Assembly (NCBI GenBank): GCA_964425645.1 | Contig: CAYRNC010000020.1 | Coordinates: 1 to 21,557, forward strand | Origin: CAYRNC01 sp964425645 | GTDB lineage: Bacteria; Bacillota; Clostridia; Peptostreptococcales; Anaerovoracaceae | Direction: 5' to 3' | DNA length: 21,557 nucleotides | Shown: one piece after another, positions 1-8,381 of the stretch | How the letters are laid out: every line of letters starts with the position of its first letter | Position numbering within the stretch: position 1 is the first letter of the stretch | Notes under the pieces: generated by a model | Told to the model about the DNA's origin: nothing | The model's database searches: none | Seen by the model: the letters and a program-made list of their open reading frames with translations, nothing else | Position numbers and translations under genes: made by a program

Positions 1-122
1 CGGAATGGGTCTTTTTTTTATTTGTTTGGGCAATTCATTTTACAACTTGCCTTTTATCGCTTAGACCATCAAAATGCCTGCTGCAACGCTGATACACCGT
101 TAACAGCAGGCATGCTTTCCGT
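1..122. other. Left-edge non-coding stretch
   Basis: I see no gene here. It is the 3' flank of the rnf operon; the only structure is the inverted repeat at 74-113, listed separately. Confidence 0.6.
70..113 (-). terminator. Putative terminator after rnfB
   Basis: A perfect 10-bp inverted repeat (ATGCCTGCTG at 74-83, CAGCAGGCAT at 104-113) encloses a 20-nt loop in which AACG and CGTT can add a further short stem. Read on the minus strand, the hairpin is followed by TTTT. It starts 10 bases after the rnfB stop codon, so it most likely ends the rnf transcript. The U-tract is short, so termination may be incomplete. Confidence 0.6.
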
Positions 123-926
123 CTATTTTTTCACCTTTGGAAAAACGTGAATCACTTTCGTTGGACAAACCCTTGCACATAATGTACAATTGGTACATTT
201 CGTATAATCGATTACCGCGTGGTTATCAATAACATGAATGGCATCAAATTTACATGCCTTTTCACACATCTTACATGCGATGCATCCAATACTGCATATT
301 GACTTTGTGACAGCCGGTTTATTGGTAGAACTGCATCCCACCACAACCCTTGTCTTGTCAGGGACCATTTCAATAAGTTTATTGGGACATGCTTTGGCAC
401 AAAGCCCGCATCCTATACATCTATCACGATTTACGACAGCTATACCGTTTTCAATATAGATCGCGCCGTAATCGCAAGCTTTAACACAATCGCCAAAACC
501 GAGGCAGGCCTTATCACAGGAGCTTCTGCCCCTGTAGAAAAGTTTATTGGCGGTACAGTTTTGATAGCCCCGATAGTCCATGGCATAGCTGGTTTTTTCC
601 CTGCTTCCTGAACATTTAACAATAGCTACTTTTGCCTGGGCTCCTTCAAATTCCACCCCTAAAAACTCACTTAATGCCAATGCTACTTTATCTCCCCCGG
701 GGGGACATGAGTTGATAGGCATGGTTGGATCAGCCGCCAAGGCATTTGCGTAATCGGCACAACCGGCAAAACCGCAGGCACCACAGTTCGCACCCGGTAA
801 AATCTCCAAAATCTTAGATGCCTTTTCATCTACCTTAACAGCCATAAATTTAGCCGCTATAGTAAGTATGACCCCGGACAGGAGGCCGATACCGACTACT
901 ATTCCGACAGGTATTGCAAATTGCAT
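123..926 (-). CDS. rnfB: Rnf complex iron-sulfur subunit RnfB
   Basis: RnfB is the polyferredoxin subunit of the Rnf complex and passes electrons between reduced ferredoxin and the rest of the complex. The 267-aa protein opens with one hydrophobic segment (about residues 1-28). It continues with the RnfB-type four-Cys domain (CGACGFAGC near residue 48, with its last Cys in the NSCPPGG segment). After that come four CxxC-type ferredoxin motifs, including CIGCGLCAKACP, CIACKMCEKAC and CTNCTLCARVCP, enough for several [4Fe-4S] clusters. A strong AAGGAGG site lies 8 bases before the ATG. It is the last gene of the operon, 16 bp after rnfA. Clostridial homologues vary in the number of C-terminal clusters. 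The assignment is secure from motif and gene order. Confidence 0.96.
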   Translation of the reverse strand: MQFAIPVGIVVGIGLLSGVILTIAAKFMAVKVDEKASKILEILPGANCGACGFAGCADYANALAADPTMPINSCPPGGDKVALALSEFLGVEFEGAQAKVAIVKCSGSREKTSYAMDYRGYQNCTANKLFYRGRSSCDKACLGFGDCVKACDYGAIYIENGIAVVNRDRCIGCGLCAKACPNKLIEMVPDKTRVVVGCSSTNKPAVTKSICSIGCIACKMCEKACKFDAIHVIDNHAVIDYTKCTNCTLCARVCPTKVIHVFPKVKK

Positions 927-942
927 TATTCAGCCCTCCTTC

Positions 943-1536
943 CTAAAGCCCGAAAATGCCATCTATGACACCGGCAAAGCCCATAAATGACAAGGATACA
1001 ATTGATGCCGCCACCAAAATTGACGGGACGCCCTTAAAGGTAATCGGAAAGTCGTTGTTTTCTATACGCCGCCTTACGCCAGCAAACATCACCATCGCCA
1101 GCATAAAACCGGCTCCCGCACCAAATGAATTAACAAGTGATTGAATATATGTATAGGTCTCATCGATGTTCAGTATACATACCCCCAAAACGGCGCAGTT
1201 TGTCGTAATCAATGGCAGATACACGCCGAGCCCTTTATGAAGAGCAGGCAGATATTTTTTCATTGCAATTTCAACTAATTGCACCAACGCTGCAATAACT
1301 AAAATAAATACTATAGTCTGCAAATACTCAATGCCCAGCCCGGCCAAAAGACCCATATATATCGGATATGTTACGGCGGTAGCGAGCACCATAACAAATA
1401 TTACCGCAAGACTCATACCCACCGCTGAATCAAGCTTCCTTGAAACGCCTAAAAATGGGCAGATACCAAGAAACTTTACTAAAACAAAATTATTTGTAAG
1501 AACAGCGCCCATCATAATAATTGCTAATTCAGTCAC
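943..1536 (-). CDS. rnfA: Rnf complex membrane subunit RnfA
   Basis: RnfA is an integral membrane subunit of the Rnf ion pump, homologous to NqrE of Na+-NQR. The 197 residues form about six membrane helices. Two conserved Cys motifs are present, GICPFLG near residue 26 and TTNCAVLG near residue 113. In this family, the equivalent cysteines together with those of RnfE hold an iron-sulfur centre inside the membrane. The start is GTG, overlapping the rnfE stop (GTGA), and it is preceded by a G-rich ribosome binding site (AAAGGGGGG). The overlap suggests translational coupling with RnfE, which fits a 1:1 pseudo-symmetric pair. Confidence 0.95.
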   Translation of the reverse strand: MTELAIIMMGAVLTNNFVLVKFLGICPFLGVSRKLDSAVGMSLAVIFVMVLATAVTYPIYMGLLAGLGIEYLQTIVFILVIAALVQLVEIAMKKYLPALHKGLGVYLPLITTNCAVLGVCILNIDETYTYIQSLVNSFGAGAGFMLAMVMFAGVRRRIENNDFPITFKGVPSILVAASIVSLSFMGFAGVIDGIFGL

Positions 1537-2207
1537 CGTTCACACCCCCCTTTTCCTGAAGAAGAACAGCCGTTGGCGGAGGGACAGCCTTCACACCCGA
1601 AATCTTTCTTCTTAATCGCTCGACCTCTGGAAATATAGTTAATCAAGGCTACAAGACATCCATAGGTGAAGAATGCCCCGGGTGCCAGCATAAAAATTGC
1701 CATTGGATCAATTATATCGGCGGTAAAATTAAACCCGAACCAACCGCCGGAGCCTAGAATTTCTCGAATTGAACCCATCAAAAAGAGAGCAAACGTGAAA
1801 CCGACCCCCATACCGAGACCATCTACAGCAGAATCAACCACTGAATTTCTGTTAGCGAACATTTCTGCCCTACCCAGGATAATGCAATTTACAACTATGA
1901 GAGGTATAAATAACCCTAACGCTTCATTTATTGTAGGGGCAAATGCTTGCAGCAAAAGACTGACTACCGTAACAAAGCCGGCAATAACCACTATGTAACA
2001 AGGTATTCTGACTTTATCCGGTATCACACTTTTTAACATAGAAATAACTATATTAGAGCAGATGAGTACCGCCATGGTGGAAACACCCATCCCTAATCCG
2101 TTGACGGCCGAGGTAGTGACAGCCAAAGTCGGGCAAGTCCCTAACAACAGCACTAATACCGGATTTTCTTTTATTATTCCATTTTGGAGCAAGGTCAGTT
2201 TATTCAT
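1533..2207 (-). CDS. rnfE: Rnf complex membrane subunit RnfE
   Basis: RnfE is the membrane partner of RnfA (homologue of NqrD). The 224-aa protein has about six helices and the two expected intramembrane Cys motifs, LLGTCPTLA near residue 25 and VVNCIILG near residue 107. It ends in an extra Cys-rich hydrophilic tail (GCEGCPSANGC and a final GGC, four Cys in about 17 residues). The core subunit does not need this tail for its membrane fold. The gene overlaps rnfG by one base (TAATG) and rnfA by four. The tail could bind metal or be redox active, but that is only inference. Confidence 0.95.
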   Translation of the reverse strand: MNKLTLLQNGIIKENPVLVLLLGTCPTLAVTTSAVNGLGMGVSTMAVLICSNIVISMLKSVIPDKVRIPCYIVVIAGFVTVVSLLLQAFAPTINEALGLFIPLIVVNCIILGRAEMFANRNSVVDSAVDGLGMGVGFTFALFLMGSIREILGSGGWFGFNFTADIIDPMAIFMLAPGAFFTYGCLVALINYISRGRAIKKKDFGCEGCPSANGCSSSGKGGCER

Positions 2208-2761
2208 TATCTGCCACCTCCTACCTTTTCATATTGCTTAAGGGAAGTCTCGACTGCACGAAATATGGCGTTTGAAGACAATGTAGCACCCGTAACCGCG
2301 TCGATTTGGGTTTTACCCTCCGCATTAGTGCGGGTCACGGCGGTCTTTTCCTTGTACTGAGACAGATAATCCACCGTCATTGCCTTGGTGCCAAGCCCCG
2401 GAGTTTCGGTATGATTGGTTACTTTAACACCGGAGATTTCCCCGTTTTGATTGATGCCGACCATCACTGTCATTTTACCGCCAAATCCCTTGTCTTGCAC
2501 GGTGAAAACATAGCCTGTTTTGTTATCCGCTCCATAGATCTCAATGATCCCATCAACTGCATCGGCTTCTATCTCTGTAAAAGCCCCTTCGCCGTCGGGG
2601 AAAATTTCTCCCCTGGCTATATTGGCATTTTTCATATTAATCTCATCGATAATTGGCTTTGTAATCTGATAGGTGCCTGCTAAAGCAACGGTAATTACAA
2701 GGCAGATCAAAAAAAGTACCAACGTAGGATTAATCATTTCTTTACGATCTGTTCCCATCAT
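2207..2761 (-). CDS. rnfG: Rnf complex FMN-binding subunit RnfG
   Basis: RnfG carries a covalently bound FMN and lies mostly outside the membrane, anchored by one N-terminal helix (about residues 12-33 of 184). The flavinylation motif DAVTGAT is at residues 154-160. By analogy with RnfG/NqrC, the FMN phosphate would be attached by ApbE to Thr160. No apbE is in this window. Two adjacent ATG codons overlap the rnfD stop, and a GGGGGAGG site lies 9 bases upstream. It sits between rnfD and rnfE in the standard order. Confidence 0.95.
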   Translation of the reverse strand: MMGTDRKEMINPTLVLFLICLVITVALAGTYQITKPIIDEINMKNANIARGEIFPDGEGAFTEIEADAVDGIIEIYGADNKTGYVFTVQDKGFGGKMTVMVGINQNGEISGVKVTNHTETPGLGTKAMTVDYLSQYKEKTAVTRTNAEGKTQIDAVTGATLSSNAIFRAVETSLKQYEKVGGGR

Positions 2762-3717
2762 TTTTTGTCGCCTCCCCCATATATTTTGCGCCTCGATAGG
2801 TTATCAATATGAGGCGTGAGAATATTCATAAGAAGAATGGCAAAGGATACGCCTTCAGGTAAAGCACCGTTAAGCCTTATTATCATAGTCAGAACCCCAC
2901 AGCCGATTCCAAAGATAATTTTTCCGTTCCTGGTAAGCGGCGATGTGGAATAATCAGTTGCCATAAAAATAGCCCCAAGCATTACCCCACCGGCGAAAAT
3001 ATGGAATATTGCATCCTCACCCGAAAGCAAAGCTATTATAAATACAGTACCGATAAAGGCAGCAGGTATCGTAGGTTCAATAATCTTTCTGATTATTAAA
3101 TAAATACCACCCAGTATCAACGCAAATGCACTGGTCTCTCCCAAGGATCCACCGACAAAACCCATAAACATATCAAAATTAGAAGGCAAGGCAGCCGGAT
3201 CCCCGCCCATATTAATAATTCCTAAAGGTGTCGGCCCGGTAACAGCATCTGTCGCCTCTAAAATCCGTTTGGGTAAAGGCCAGGTGGTCATAGGTGTGGC
3301 AAAGGACAAAAGCAAGACAATTCTCGCAGTTATCGCAGGATTTGCGAAATTTTGACCGATGCCGCCAAAAAGCTGTTTCACGATCACAATAGCAACGAAA
3401 CATCCTATGATTGCCATCCAATAAGGCAGATTTGAAGGTAAATTGAAGCTGAGCAGCATGCCTGTCACAATCGCACTGAAATCTGCAACAGTAACTTCTT
3501 TTTTTGTTATCCTTTCAAAGGCCCACTCGAACACTATGCAGGATGCTACGCAGGTCACAGTCAATAATATTGCTCTTGGCCCGAACACTATTCCGGACAT
3601 AATGAAAGCCGGTACAAGAGCTATTATTACATCCAGCATGATTCTGGATGTGCTAACATTGTCTGATACATGAGGAGAGGAGGAGACAATAAGACTTCCT
3701 TGATAGTAGCGACTCAT
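2758..3717 (-). CDS. rnfD: Rnf complex membrane subunit RnfD
   Basis: RnfD is the large membrane flavoprotein of the pump, homologous to NqrB, and has multiple hydrophobic segments across its 319 residues. The flavinylation region reads DAVTGPT at residues 157-163. The modified residue would be Thr163, but the residue before it is Pro (codon CCG), whereas the usual motif has Ala there (TGAT or SGAT). All other family features, such as the FNLPSNLPYW loop, GGIGQNFANPA and ATDYSTSPLT, are present. The gene overlaps the rnfC stop by one base and has an AAGGAGGG site 8 bases from its ATG. Confidence 0.95.
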   Translation of the reverse strand: MSRYYQGSLIVSSSPHVSDNVSTSRIMLDVIIALVPAFIMSGIVFGPRAILLTVTCVASCIVFEWAFERITKKEVTVADFSAIVTGMLLSFNLPSNLPYWMAIIGCFVAIVIVKQLFGGIGQNFANPAITARIVLLLSFATPMTTWPLPKRILEATDAVTGPTPLGIINMGGDPAALPSNFDMFMGFVGGSLGETSAFALILGGIYLIIRKIIEPTIPAAFIGTVFIIALLSGEDAIFHIFAGGVMLGAIFMATDYSTSPLTRNGKIIFGIGCGVLTMIIRLNGALPEGVSFAILLMNILTPHIDNLSRRKIYGGGDKK

Positions 3718-5024
3718 TATTTTTTCCCTCCTTCCAAAACCAATTGCTTGGCAAGCTTATTCATGAAGCTGAGCTGTTTCTTTGCAGGACATACATACGA
3801 ACATGAACCGCATTCGATGCAGACGGTTACGTTAAGTTTCTTTAGGGCTTCTGTATCTCTTCTATCGTATGCTTTGAAGATACTGGTAGGCATCAGCATC
3901 ATTGGACAGGCCTTAACACATCTGCCGCAATTAATACAAGCCGTTTCCTTAGGCAAAGCTGACCAGTCTTCATCGAACGCCAGAATTGCGTTATTATTTT
4001 TAATAATAGGCACACCGTCATCAAAAATGGACCTGCCCATCATGGGTCCTCCCATAATTATCTTTCTTGGGACTCTTCTGTATCCATCACAAAAATCAAT
4101 CAGCTTGTTTATAGGTGTTCCTATTACAACTTCCACATTTTTAGGCGACTTTATTGCGTTGCCATCAACGGTAATTCGCCTTGTTACCAAAGGCATTCCC
4201 GTTTCTATGTAACGCTGTATCTCTATAATTGTGCTGACATTTGACACTATGACACCTGCATCTGCAGGTAATTTGCCCGGATAGACAACCCTGCCGACGG
4301 TTTCATAAATTATAACCCTCTCAGCCCCTTGGGGGTATACCGATTTTAATGGAAACACCTCTATTTCCGGGGTATCTGCCACCATTAAAGTCAGTTTTTT
4401 AATGGCGGGCTCCTTGTTGGATTCAATGCCGATTATCGTTCTTTCGATACCAAGATACTCCATCGTGGTCTTGATGCCATTAATTAAGAGCTCGGAATCC
4501 TCCATCATGGCCCGATAGTCTGAGGTAATATAGGGCTCACACTCAGCACCATTAATTATAAGGGTGTCGACTTCCTCCAGGTTTTTAGGATTAAATTTTA
4601 CATGGGTAGGAAATGCAGCACCTCCCAGCCCGACAACACCTGAATCGCGGACAGCTTTTAAAAAGCTATCCTTATCGTGTACCTCAGGCGGAGCTATGCT
4701 TTCAAGGTATTCAGGCTTTTTGTCGACTGAAATACCAACCATCAGGTCCCACATTCCTGTAGAGTTTAAGGCATGCTCTAAAGATATAACCTTACCTGAT
4801 ACCCCGGAATGAATCGGGGCACTTACGAAGGCCTCGCTGTCACCGATTACCTGGCCTACTTTAACCAGATCCCCTACCTCTACCTTGGCTTGGCAGGGAG
4901 CCCCGATATGCTGTATCATGGGTATGTACAATTTATCGGGCGCCGGCATTTTAACTGTAGGGCTTTCAGAGGTATTTTTATGATGCTCTACATGAATCGC
5001 CGGCAGATGTTTTAAAAACTTCAT
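3717..5024 (-). CDS. rnfC: Rnf complex NADH-interacting subunit RnfC
   Basis: RnfC is the cytoplasmic subunit thought to exchange electrons with NAD(H). It resembles the 51-kDa subunit of complex I. The 435-aa protein has an N-terminal barrel-sandwich domain, the nucleotide/flavin-binding segment (GVVGLGGAAFPTHVK near residue 130 and INGAECEPY near 157), an SLBB-type middle region and two [4Fe-4S] motifs near the C-terminus (CINCGRCVKACP near 364, CIECGSCSYVCP near 403). It is the first gene of the operon. Its ribosome binding site (GTGGTG) is weaker than those of the genes after it. No cytochrome or extra rnf gene is present. Confidence 0.96.
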   Translation of the reverse strand: MKFLKHLPAIHVEHHKNTSESPTVKMPAPDKLYIPMIQHIGAPCQAKVEVGDLVKVGQVIGDSEAFVSAPIHSGVSGKVISLEHALNSTGMWDLMVGISVDKKPEYLESIAPPEVHDKDSFLKAVRDSGVVGLGGAAFPTHVKFNPKNLEEVDTLIINGAECEPYITSDYRAMMEDSELLINGIKTTMEYLGIERTIIGIESNKEPAIKKLTLMVADTPEIEVFPLKSVYPQGAERVIIYETVGRVVYPGKLPADAGVIVSNVSTIIEIQRYIETGMPLVTRRITVDGNAIKSPKNVEVVIGTPINKLIDFCDGYRRVPRKIIMGGPMMGRSIFDDGVPIIKNNNAILAFDEDWSALPKETACINCGRCVKACPMMLMPTSIFKAYDRRDTEALKKLNVTVCIECGSCSYVCPAKKQLSFMNKLAKQLVLEGGKK

Positions 5025-5227
5025 CTTAAATCACCACTCGCTTTTCTACTTTCTTTATGCGGCATACGCGATATAGCGATTCCGCTTCCTTTGGCCTTTT
5101 GACCTAAATCATAATATCACAAATCGAAAATAATAAAAAGCTTAAAATTACTATAATCTTTAAGCTTTTCAAATTATTTTGTTTTTAAGACTAAAAGATT
5201 GTCGAATTGCCTGAATTGTAACCGCCT
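5025..5227. other. thrC-rnfC intergenic region
   Basis: This 203-bp AT-rich stretch contains the thrC terminator and must also hold the rnf promoter if the operon starts here. I see no convincing -35/-10 pair on the minus strand. A TATTAT near 5112-5117 has only a poor upstream -35. Confidence 0.4.
5130..5169 (-). terminator. Terminator after thrC
   Basis: A perfect 11-bp inverted repeat (AAAAGCTTAAA at 5136-5146, TTTAAGCTTTT at 5159-5169) encloses a 12-nt loop. Read on the minus strand, it is followed by a T-rich run. It lies about 60 bases after the thrC stop. The stem is AT-rich, so the hairpin is of moderate strength. It separates thrC from rnf. Confidence 0.7.
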
Positions 5228-6739
5228 TCAATAGGCTGAACCTTCCGAATTTGCCGAATTTTCAATCCTTAGAGCCTCTTTAACCGCTGCAAACAATTTA
5301 TCTTTATCTATCACCTTTTTATGAATTACCCGCCTGTTTTCAAGACCCGCCAACCCCCTAGGAAGCTGTATGCCTGTAGACTTTTCCAGGAGTTCTATAC
5401 ATTTAAACCCATCACCCATCGATTGTAATCCTATGGCCTTGACTGTGCTTTCAGCGAACTTATATGCGCTTGCAGTAGCCGCAATTAAGACGGGAGTATC
5501 GTCCTTCGACTGATTGCGATAATCGCTATAAACCTTATAAGCAACGGCTGTATGGGTATCAAGCAGATACCCATATTTTCTGTACACATTGCCTATGGTC
5601 TCTAAAGTTTCCTCTTCAAGGGCATACCCGCCGTAAAAATTGCATAAGTTCTTTTTTATAGTATCCTTTACCACATACCGCTTGTTTATTTCCAAAGCGG
5701 CCATAAGTCGGGAGACCTCTTTTCCGTCTTCTCCTGAAAGGTGATACAGCAGGCGTTCCAAATTACTTGAGATCAAAATATCCATTGACGGGGAATTTGT
5801 AACAAAGAATTCCCTTTGTATATCATATACTCCCGTATTTATAAAGTCAGTCAATATGCGATTCCGATTAGAAGCACATATAAATTTTCTGACCGGAAGA
5901 CCCATCCTGTAAGCATAATATGCGGCAAGGATATTGCCGAAGTTCCCCGTTGGCACAGCTATATTGACATAATCTCCGTTATCTATTGTTCCTTGTTCTA
6001 CCAATTTCGCATACGCGTAGATATAATAAACAACCTGAGGAATCAGCCTTCCTATATTGATGGAATTTGCAGACGAAAGCAAATAGCCGCTATCTTCCAG
6101 GATCTTAGCAATTTCTTTACTTCCAAAGATGCGTTTTACTGCGGTCTGAGCATCATCAAAATTTCCCTTAATACCAAAGACATGAGTATTTGCACCCTGC
6201 TGTGTGGTCATCTGCCTTTCTTGTATCGCGCTCACTCCCCCATACGGATAAAAAACAATAATTTCAGTACCCGGCACATCAGAAAATCCCTCTAAAGCCG
6301 CCTTACCGGTATCTCCCGAAGTAGCTGTAAGGATTGCAATAGTTTTATCCACTCTTTCCTTTTTTATCGCAATCGTCAACAGATAAGGCAGAATTGACAG
6401 CGCCATATCTTTGAAAGCCGCAGTTTTACCATGATACAATTCCATAAACCATGCATTTCCGGCTTTTACGATAGGAACTACTTCCCCCGAAGAGAATTTA
6501 TCATCATAAGCGTTAGAAATGCAATAATCCAGTTCTGAAACCGTATAATCAGTAAGAAACATCGGTAAAATCAATGCTGCTACCTGTCTGTAATTTAAAC
6601 CTGACAGATCTTTAAAATCAAACCCCGGCTCAGGAATGATTTCCGGAACATACAGGCCGTTATCATCTGCAATTCCCTTGATGATTGCCTGAGTCGAGCT
6701 TTTAGCCTCACCGCTTCCTCTTGTGCTTTTATATATCAT
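5228..6739 (-). CDS. thrC: Threonine synthase
   Basis: ThrC is a PLP enzyme that converts O-phospho-L-homoserine to L-threonine in the cytoplasm. The 503-aa protein is of the long threonine synthase class. The N-terminal region (YKSTRGSGE near residue 3, LYVPE near 33) is typical. HGKTAAFKDMAL near residue 105 carries the PLP lysine, and the phosphate-binding TSGDTGKAAL follows about 40 residues later. The reading frame is open upstream to 6883, but that stretch would run into the divergent tRNA gene. The ATG at 6739 begins the conserved N-terminus and has an AAAGG site upstream. No T-box is visible in the short leader. Confidence 0.93.
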   Translation of the reverse strand: MIYKSTRGSGEAKSSTQAIIKGIADDNGLYVPEIIPEPGFDFKDLSGLNYRQVAALILPMFLTDYTVSELDYCISNAYDDKFSSGEVVPIVKAGNAWFMELYHGKTAAFKDMALSILPYLLTIAIKKERVDKTIAILTATSGDTGKAALEGFSDVPGTEIIVFYPYGGVSAIQERQMTTQQGANTHVFGIKGNFDDAQTAVKRIFGSKEIAKILEDSGYLLSSANSINIGRLIPQVVYYIYAYAKLVEQGTIDNGDYVNIAVPTGNFGNILAAYYAYRMGLPVRKFICASNRNRILTDFINTGVYDIQREFFVTNSPSMDILISSNLERLLYHLSGEDGKEVSRLMAALEINKRYVVKDTIKKNLCNFYGGYALEEETLETIGNVYRKYGYLLDTHTAVAYKVYSDYRNQSKDDTPVLIAATASAYKFAESTVKAIGLQSMGDGFKCIELLEKSTGIQLPRGLAGLENRRVIHKKVIDKDKLFAAVKEALRIENSANSEGSAY

Positions 6740-6799
6740 TTTGATTCTGCCTTTCTTTTGCCTAAGAACCATTCTAACAAAATAACTAAGAAAATGCCA

Positions 6800-6828
6800 T
6801 AGACAAAAATCTTTAGATACTCTATAAT
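6800..6828 (+). promoter_or_regulatory. Promoter of tRNA-Glu
   Basis: TAGACA at 6800-6805 and TATAAT at 6823-6828 are separated by 17 bases. The -10 is perfect and the -35 has five of six consensus bases. Transcription would start near 6835, about 11 bases before the mature tRNA. Confidence 0.75.
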
Positions 6829-6845
6829 AAATAGTGCTTTGACAA

Positions 6846-6920
6846 GTCCCGTTGGTCAAGTGGTCAAGACGTCGCCCTCTCACGGCGGAACCAGGGGTTC
6901 GACTCCCCTACGGGATACCA
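6846..6920 (+). tRNA. tRNA-Glu (anticodon CUC)
   Basis: A full cloverleaf can be drawn. The acceptor arm GTCCCGT pairs with ACGGGAT (first pair G-U). The anticodon loop CTCTCAC sits on a CGCC/GGCG stem, giving anticodon CUC for codon GAG. The T-arm is AGGGG-TTCGACT-CCCCT, the discriminator base is A and the CCA end is encoded (6918-6920). The sequence matches the bacterial tRNA-Glu pattern, in which the loop is usually CTTTCAC (anticodon UUC). It is a lone tRNA divergent from thrC. Confidence 0.93.
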
Positions 6921-6923
6921 ATA

Positions 6924-6971
6924 AAAAAATCTCTCCAAACGCTATATTTTCAATACACAGAGAGATTTTTT
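6924..6971 (+). terminator. Terminator after tRNA-Glu
   Basis: A perfect 12-bp inverted repeat (AAAAAATCTCTC at 6924-6935, GAGAGATTTTTT at 6960-6971) has a 24-nt loop and ends in a T6 run. It begins four bases after the tRNA CCA. Confidence 0.8.
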
Positions 6972-7194
6972 AATTCCCGGATTTGTTCTTTTCAAGCCGT
7001 AACAAACGTCTGTTATAGACTATTTCCACCTATGTAAAGCGGGAAGTAATCGTGCCAAATAAAAAAAGGGCCAAAAGCAGTGTCAAACGATTATTCGATA
7101 CTATCTACTGCAATTTTTTAATTCTGTAAGTGAAAAACATTTCGCTAGATTGCAGGCGTGCTACTGCCATAACCAAAATATTAATTTGGGGCAT
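6972..7194. other. Non-coding stretch between tRNA-Glu and the oxidoreductase
   Basis: I see no gene and no ribosome binding site followed by a usable reading frame. A weak imperfect hairpin (GCAGT near 7077, ACTGC near 7108, then T6) may be a second terminator, but its stem is poor. Confidence 0.5.
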
Positions 7195-7218
7195 ATAAAA
7201 AGCCGGGTCTCCCCGGCT
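7195..7218 (-). terminator. Terminator after the flavin oxidoreductase
   Basis: A GC-rich perfect 7-bp inverted repeat (AGCCGGG at 7201-7207, CCCGGCT at 7212-7218) has a 4-nt loop. On the minus strand it is followed by TTTTT. This is a textbook intrinsic terminator about 50 bases after the stop codon. Confidence 0.88.
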
Positions 7219-7265
7219 ATCATTCATCCTTGTTTGGAATTTACACGGTATGCGACACCGTATTT

Positions 7266-8252
7266 TTACATAATCATAGTTTCAATTGCCTGACGTGCCC
7301 AGTTGGAATCCTTCAGAACAGCCCTCCCGACTCCGATTAAATCTGCTTTATTTTGTTCCAACAGGGCCTCTGCCGCAACCGGATCGGATATTCCCCCTGT
7401 AAGAATAACAGGAATGTCCACCTTGCTTTTAATGGCCTCAGAAAGAGGTGAAAAATAACCCTGGCCGGATAGTCCCTCCACATCAAAGCGACACAGCCCG
7501 CCCGAAACATCCAAAATACAAACGCCCAGTTCTTTGAATATGTTTGCGGCTGCAATGCTGTCCTCTATTGTGACCCCTCCCTCCATATAATCTGAGGCTC
7601 CAAGCCTTACCGCAATAGGATAGGAGTTACCGACCGCCTGTTTAATGGCTTCAATAATCTTTATATGAATTCTTATGCGATTACTAAGGCTTCCGCCATA
7701 TAAATCCGTTCTTCTGTTAGTTATCGGAGAATAAAATTGATTAAGAAGATATCCATGGGCACTGTGAATTTCAACACCGTCAAACCCGGCCTCCTTTGCT
7801 CTGACGGCAGCCTTGGCAAAAGCATCTATTACCTCATTAATACCGTCGATGCTTATAACATCAGACTCTTTGGACAAAACCGGAACCCCGGAGGGACTGA
7901 TCGGCATCTTTGAATTGTCGGAGTATACCAGTCCGCCGGCATGGCTGAGCTGTACGATGCATTTTGATCCATTGTTACGAATAACCGATGCAAGCCGCCG
8001 AAGACCCGGGGTATCACTATCGTCGGAAATGGAAAGCTGCCGTTCCCGCGTTCTTCCGCGCTCATGCACATAACAATGTTCAACTATTACAAGGGAAAAG
8101 TAACCCCCCTTCGTTTTTTCGTCGTAGTAATTTAACAATTCCGGGCCTGCACCATTGTTCTCATCGGCCTTCGCTGTTGCCATAGGCGGCATTATTAAAC
8201 GATTTTTAAGATGTAAGCTGCATGCTTCAAACGGTTTTAACAAATAACACAT
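7266..8252 (-). CDS. NADH:flavin oxidoreductase, old yellow enzyme family
   Basis: This is an FMN-dependent TIM-barrel oxidoreductase of the OYE/2,4-dienoyl-CoA reductase superfamily that would reduce activated C=C bonds in the cytoplasm; the substrate is not evident. The protein has 328 residues and contains the barrel only, without the C-terminal Fe-S/FAD domains of the long enzymes. Visible signatures are LKNRLIMPPM near residue 16, CIVQLSHAGG near 95, GVEIHSAHGYLLNQFYSP near 160 and the C-terminal phosphate-binding VILTGGI and ADLIGVGRA. The ATG at 8252 is chosen because AAAGGAG lies 5 bases upstream. An upstream ATG at 8273 overlaps that site. A strong terminator follows and it appears to be monocistronic. 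Confidence 0.92.
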   Translation of the reverse strand: MCYLLKPFEACSLHLKNRLIMPPMATAKADENNGAGPELLNYYDEKTKGGYFSLVIVEHCYVHERGRTRERQLSISDDSDTPGLRRLASVIRNNGSKCIVQLSHAGGLVYSDNSKMPISPSGVPVLSKESDVISIDGINEVIDAFAKAAVRAKEAGFDGVEIHSAHGYLLNQFYSPITNRRTDLYGGSLSNRIRIHIKIIEAIKQAVGNSYPIAVRLGASDYMEGGVTIEDSIAAANIFKELGVCILDVSGGLCRFDVEGLSGQGYFSPLSEAIKSKVDIPVILTGGISDPVAAEALLEQNKADLIGVGRAVLKDSNWARQAIETMIM

Positions 8253-8381
8253 TCTTTCTCCTTTCCTTTGCATATTACAATAGGCACCGGCAGCAACAGT
8301 ATCATTCTACCGCAGCCTGTACAAAACCTTTATATGCTGTCCCCATATTTTAGGCGGGCAAATACCGGGCCGTTTCCTGAC

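Noticed and set aside
5105..5130. A Rex-like site upstream of rnfC (TTGTGATATTATGATTT on the minus strand)
   Set aside because: Only one half-site (TTGTGA) is present; the matching TCACAA half is missing at the required spacing.
6740..6845. A T-box or other riboswitch in the thrC leader
   Set aside because: Only about 106 bp separate thrC from the divergent tRNA gene, and no T-box sequence or terminator/antiterminator pair is visible.
6740..6883. The extended N-terminus of thrC from an upstream start at 6883
   Set aside because: It would translate through the divergent tRNA-Glu gene and promoter, and the conserved threonine synthase N-terminus begins at the ATG at 6739.
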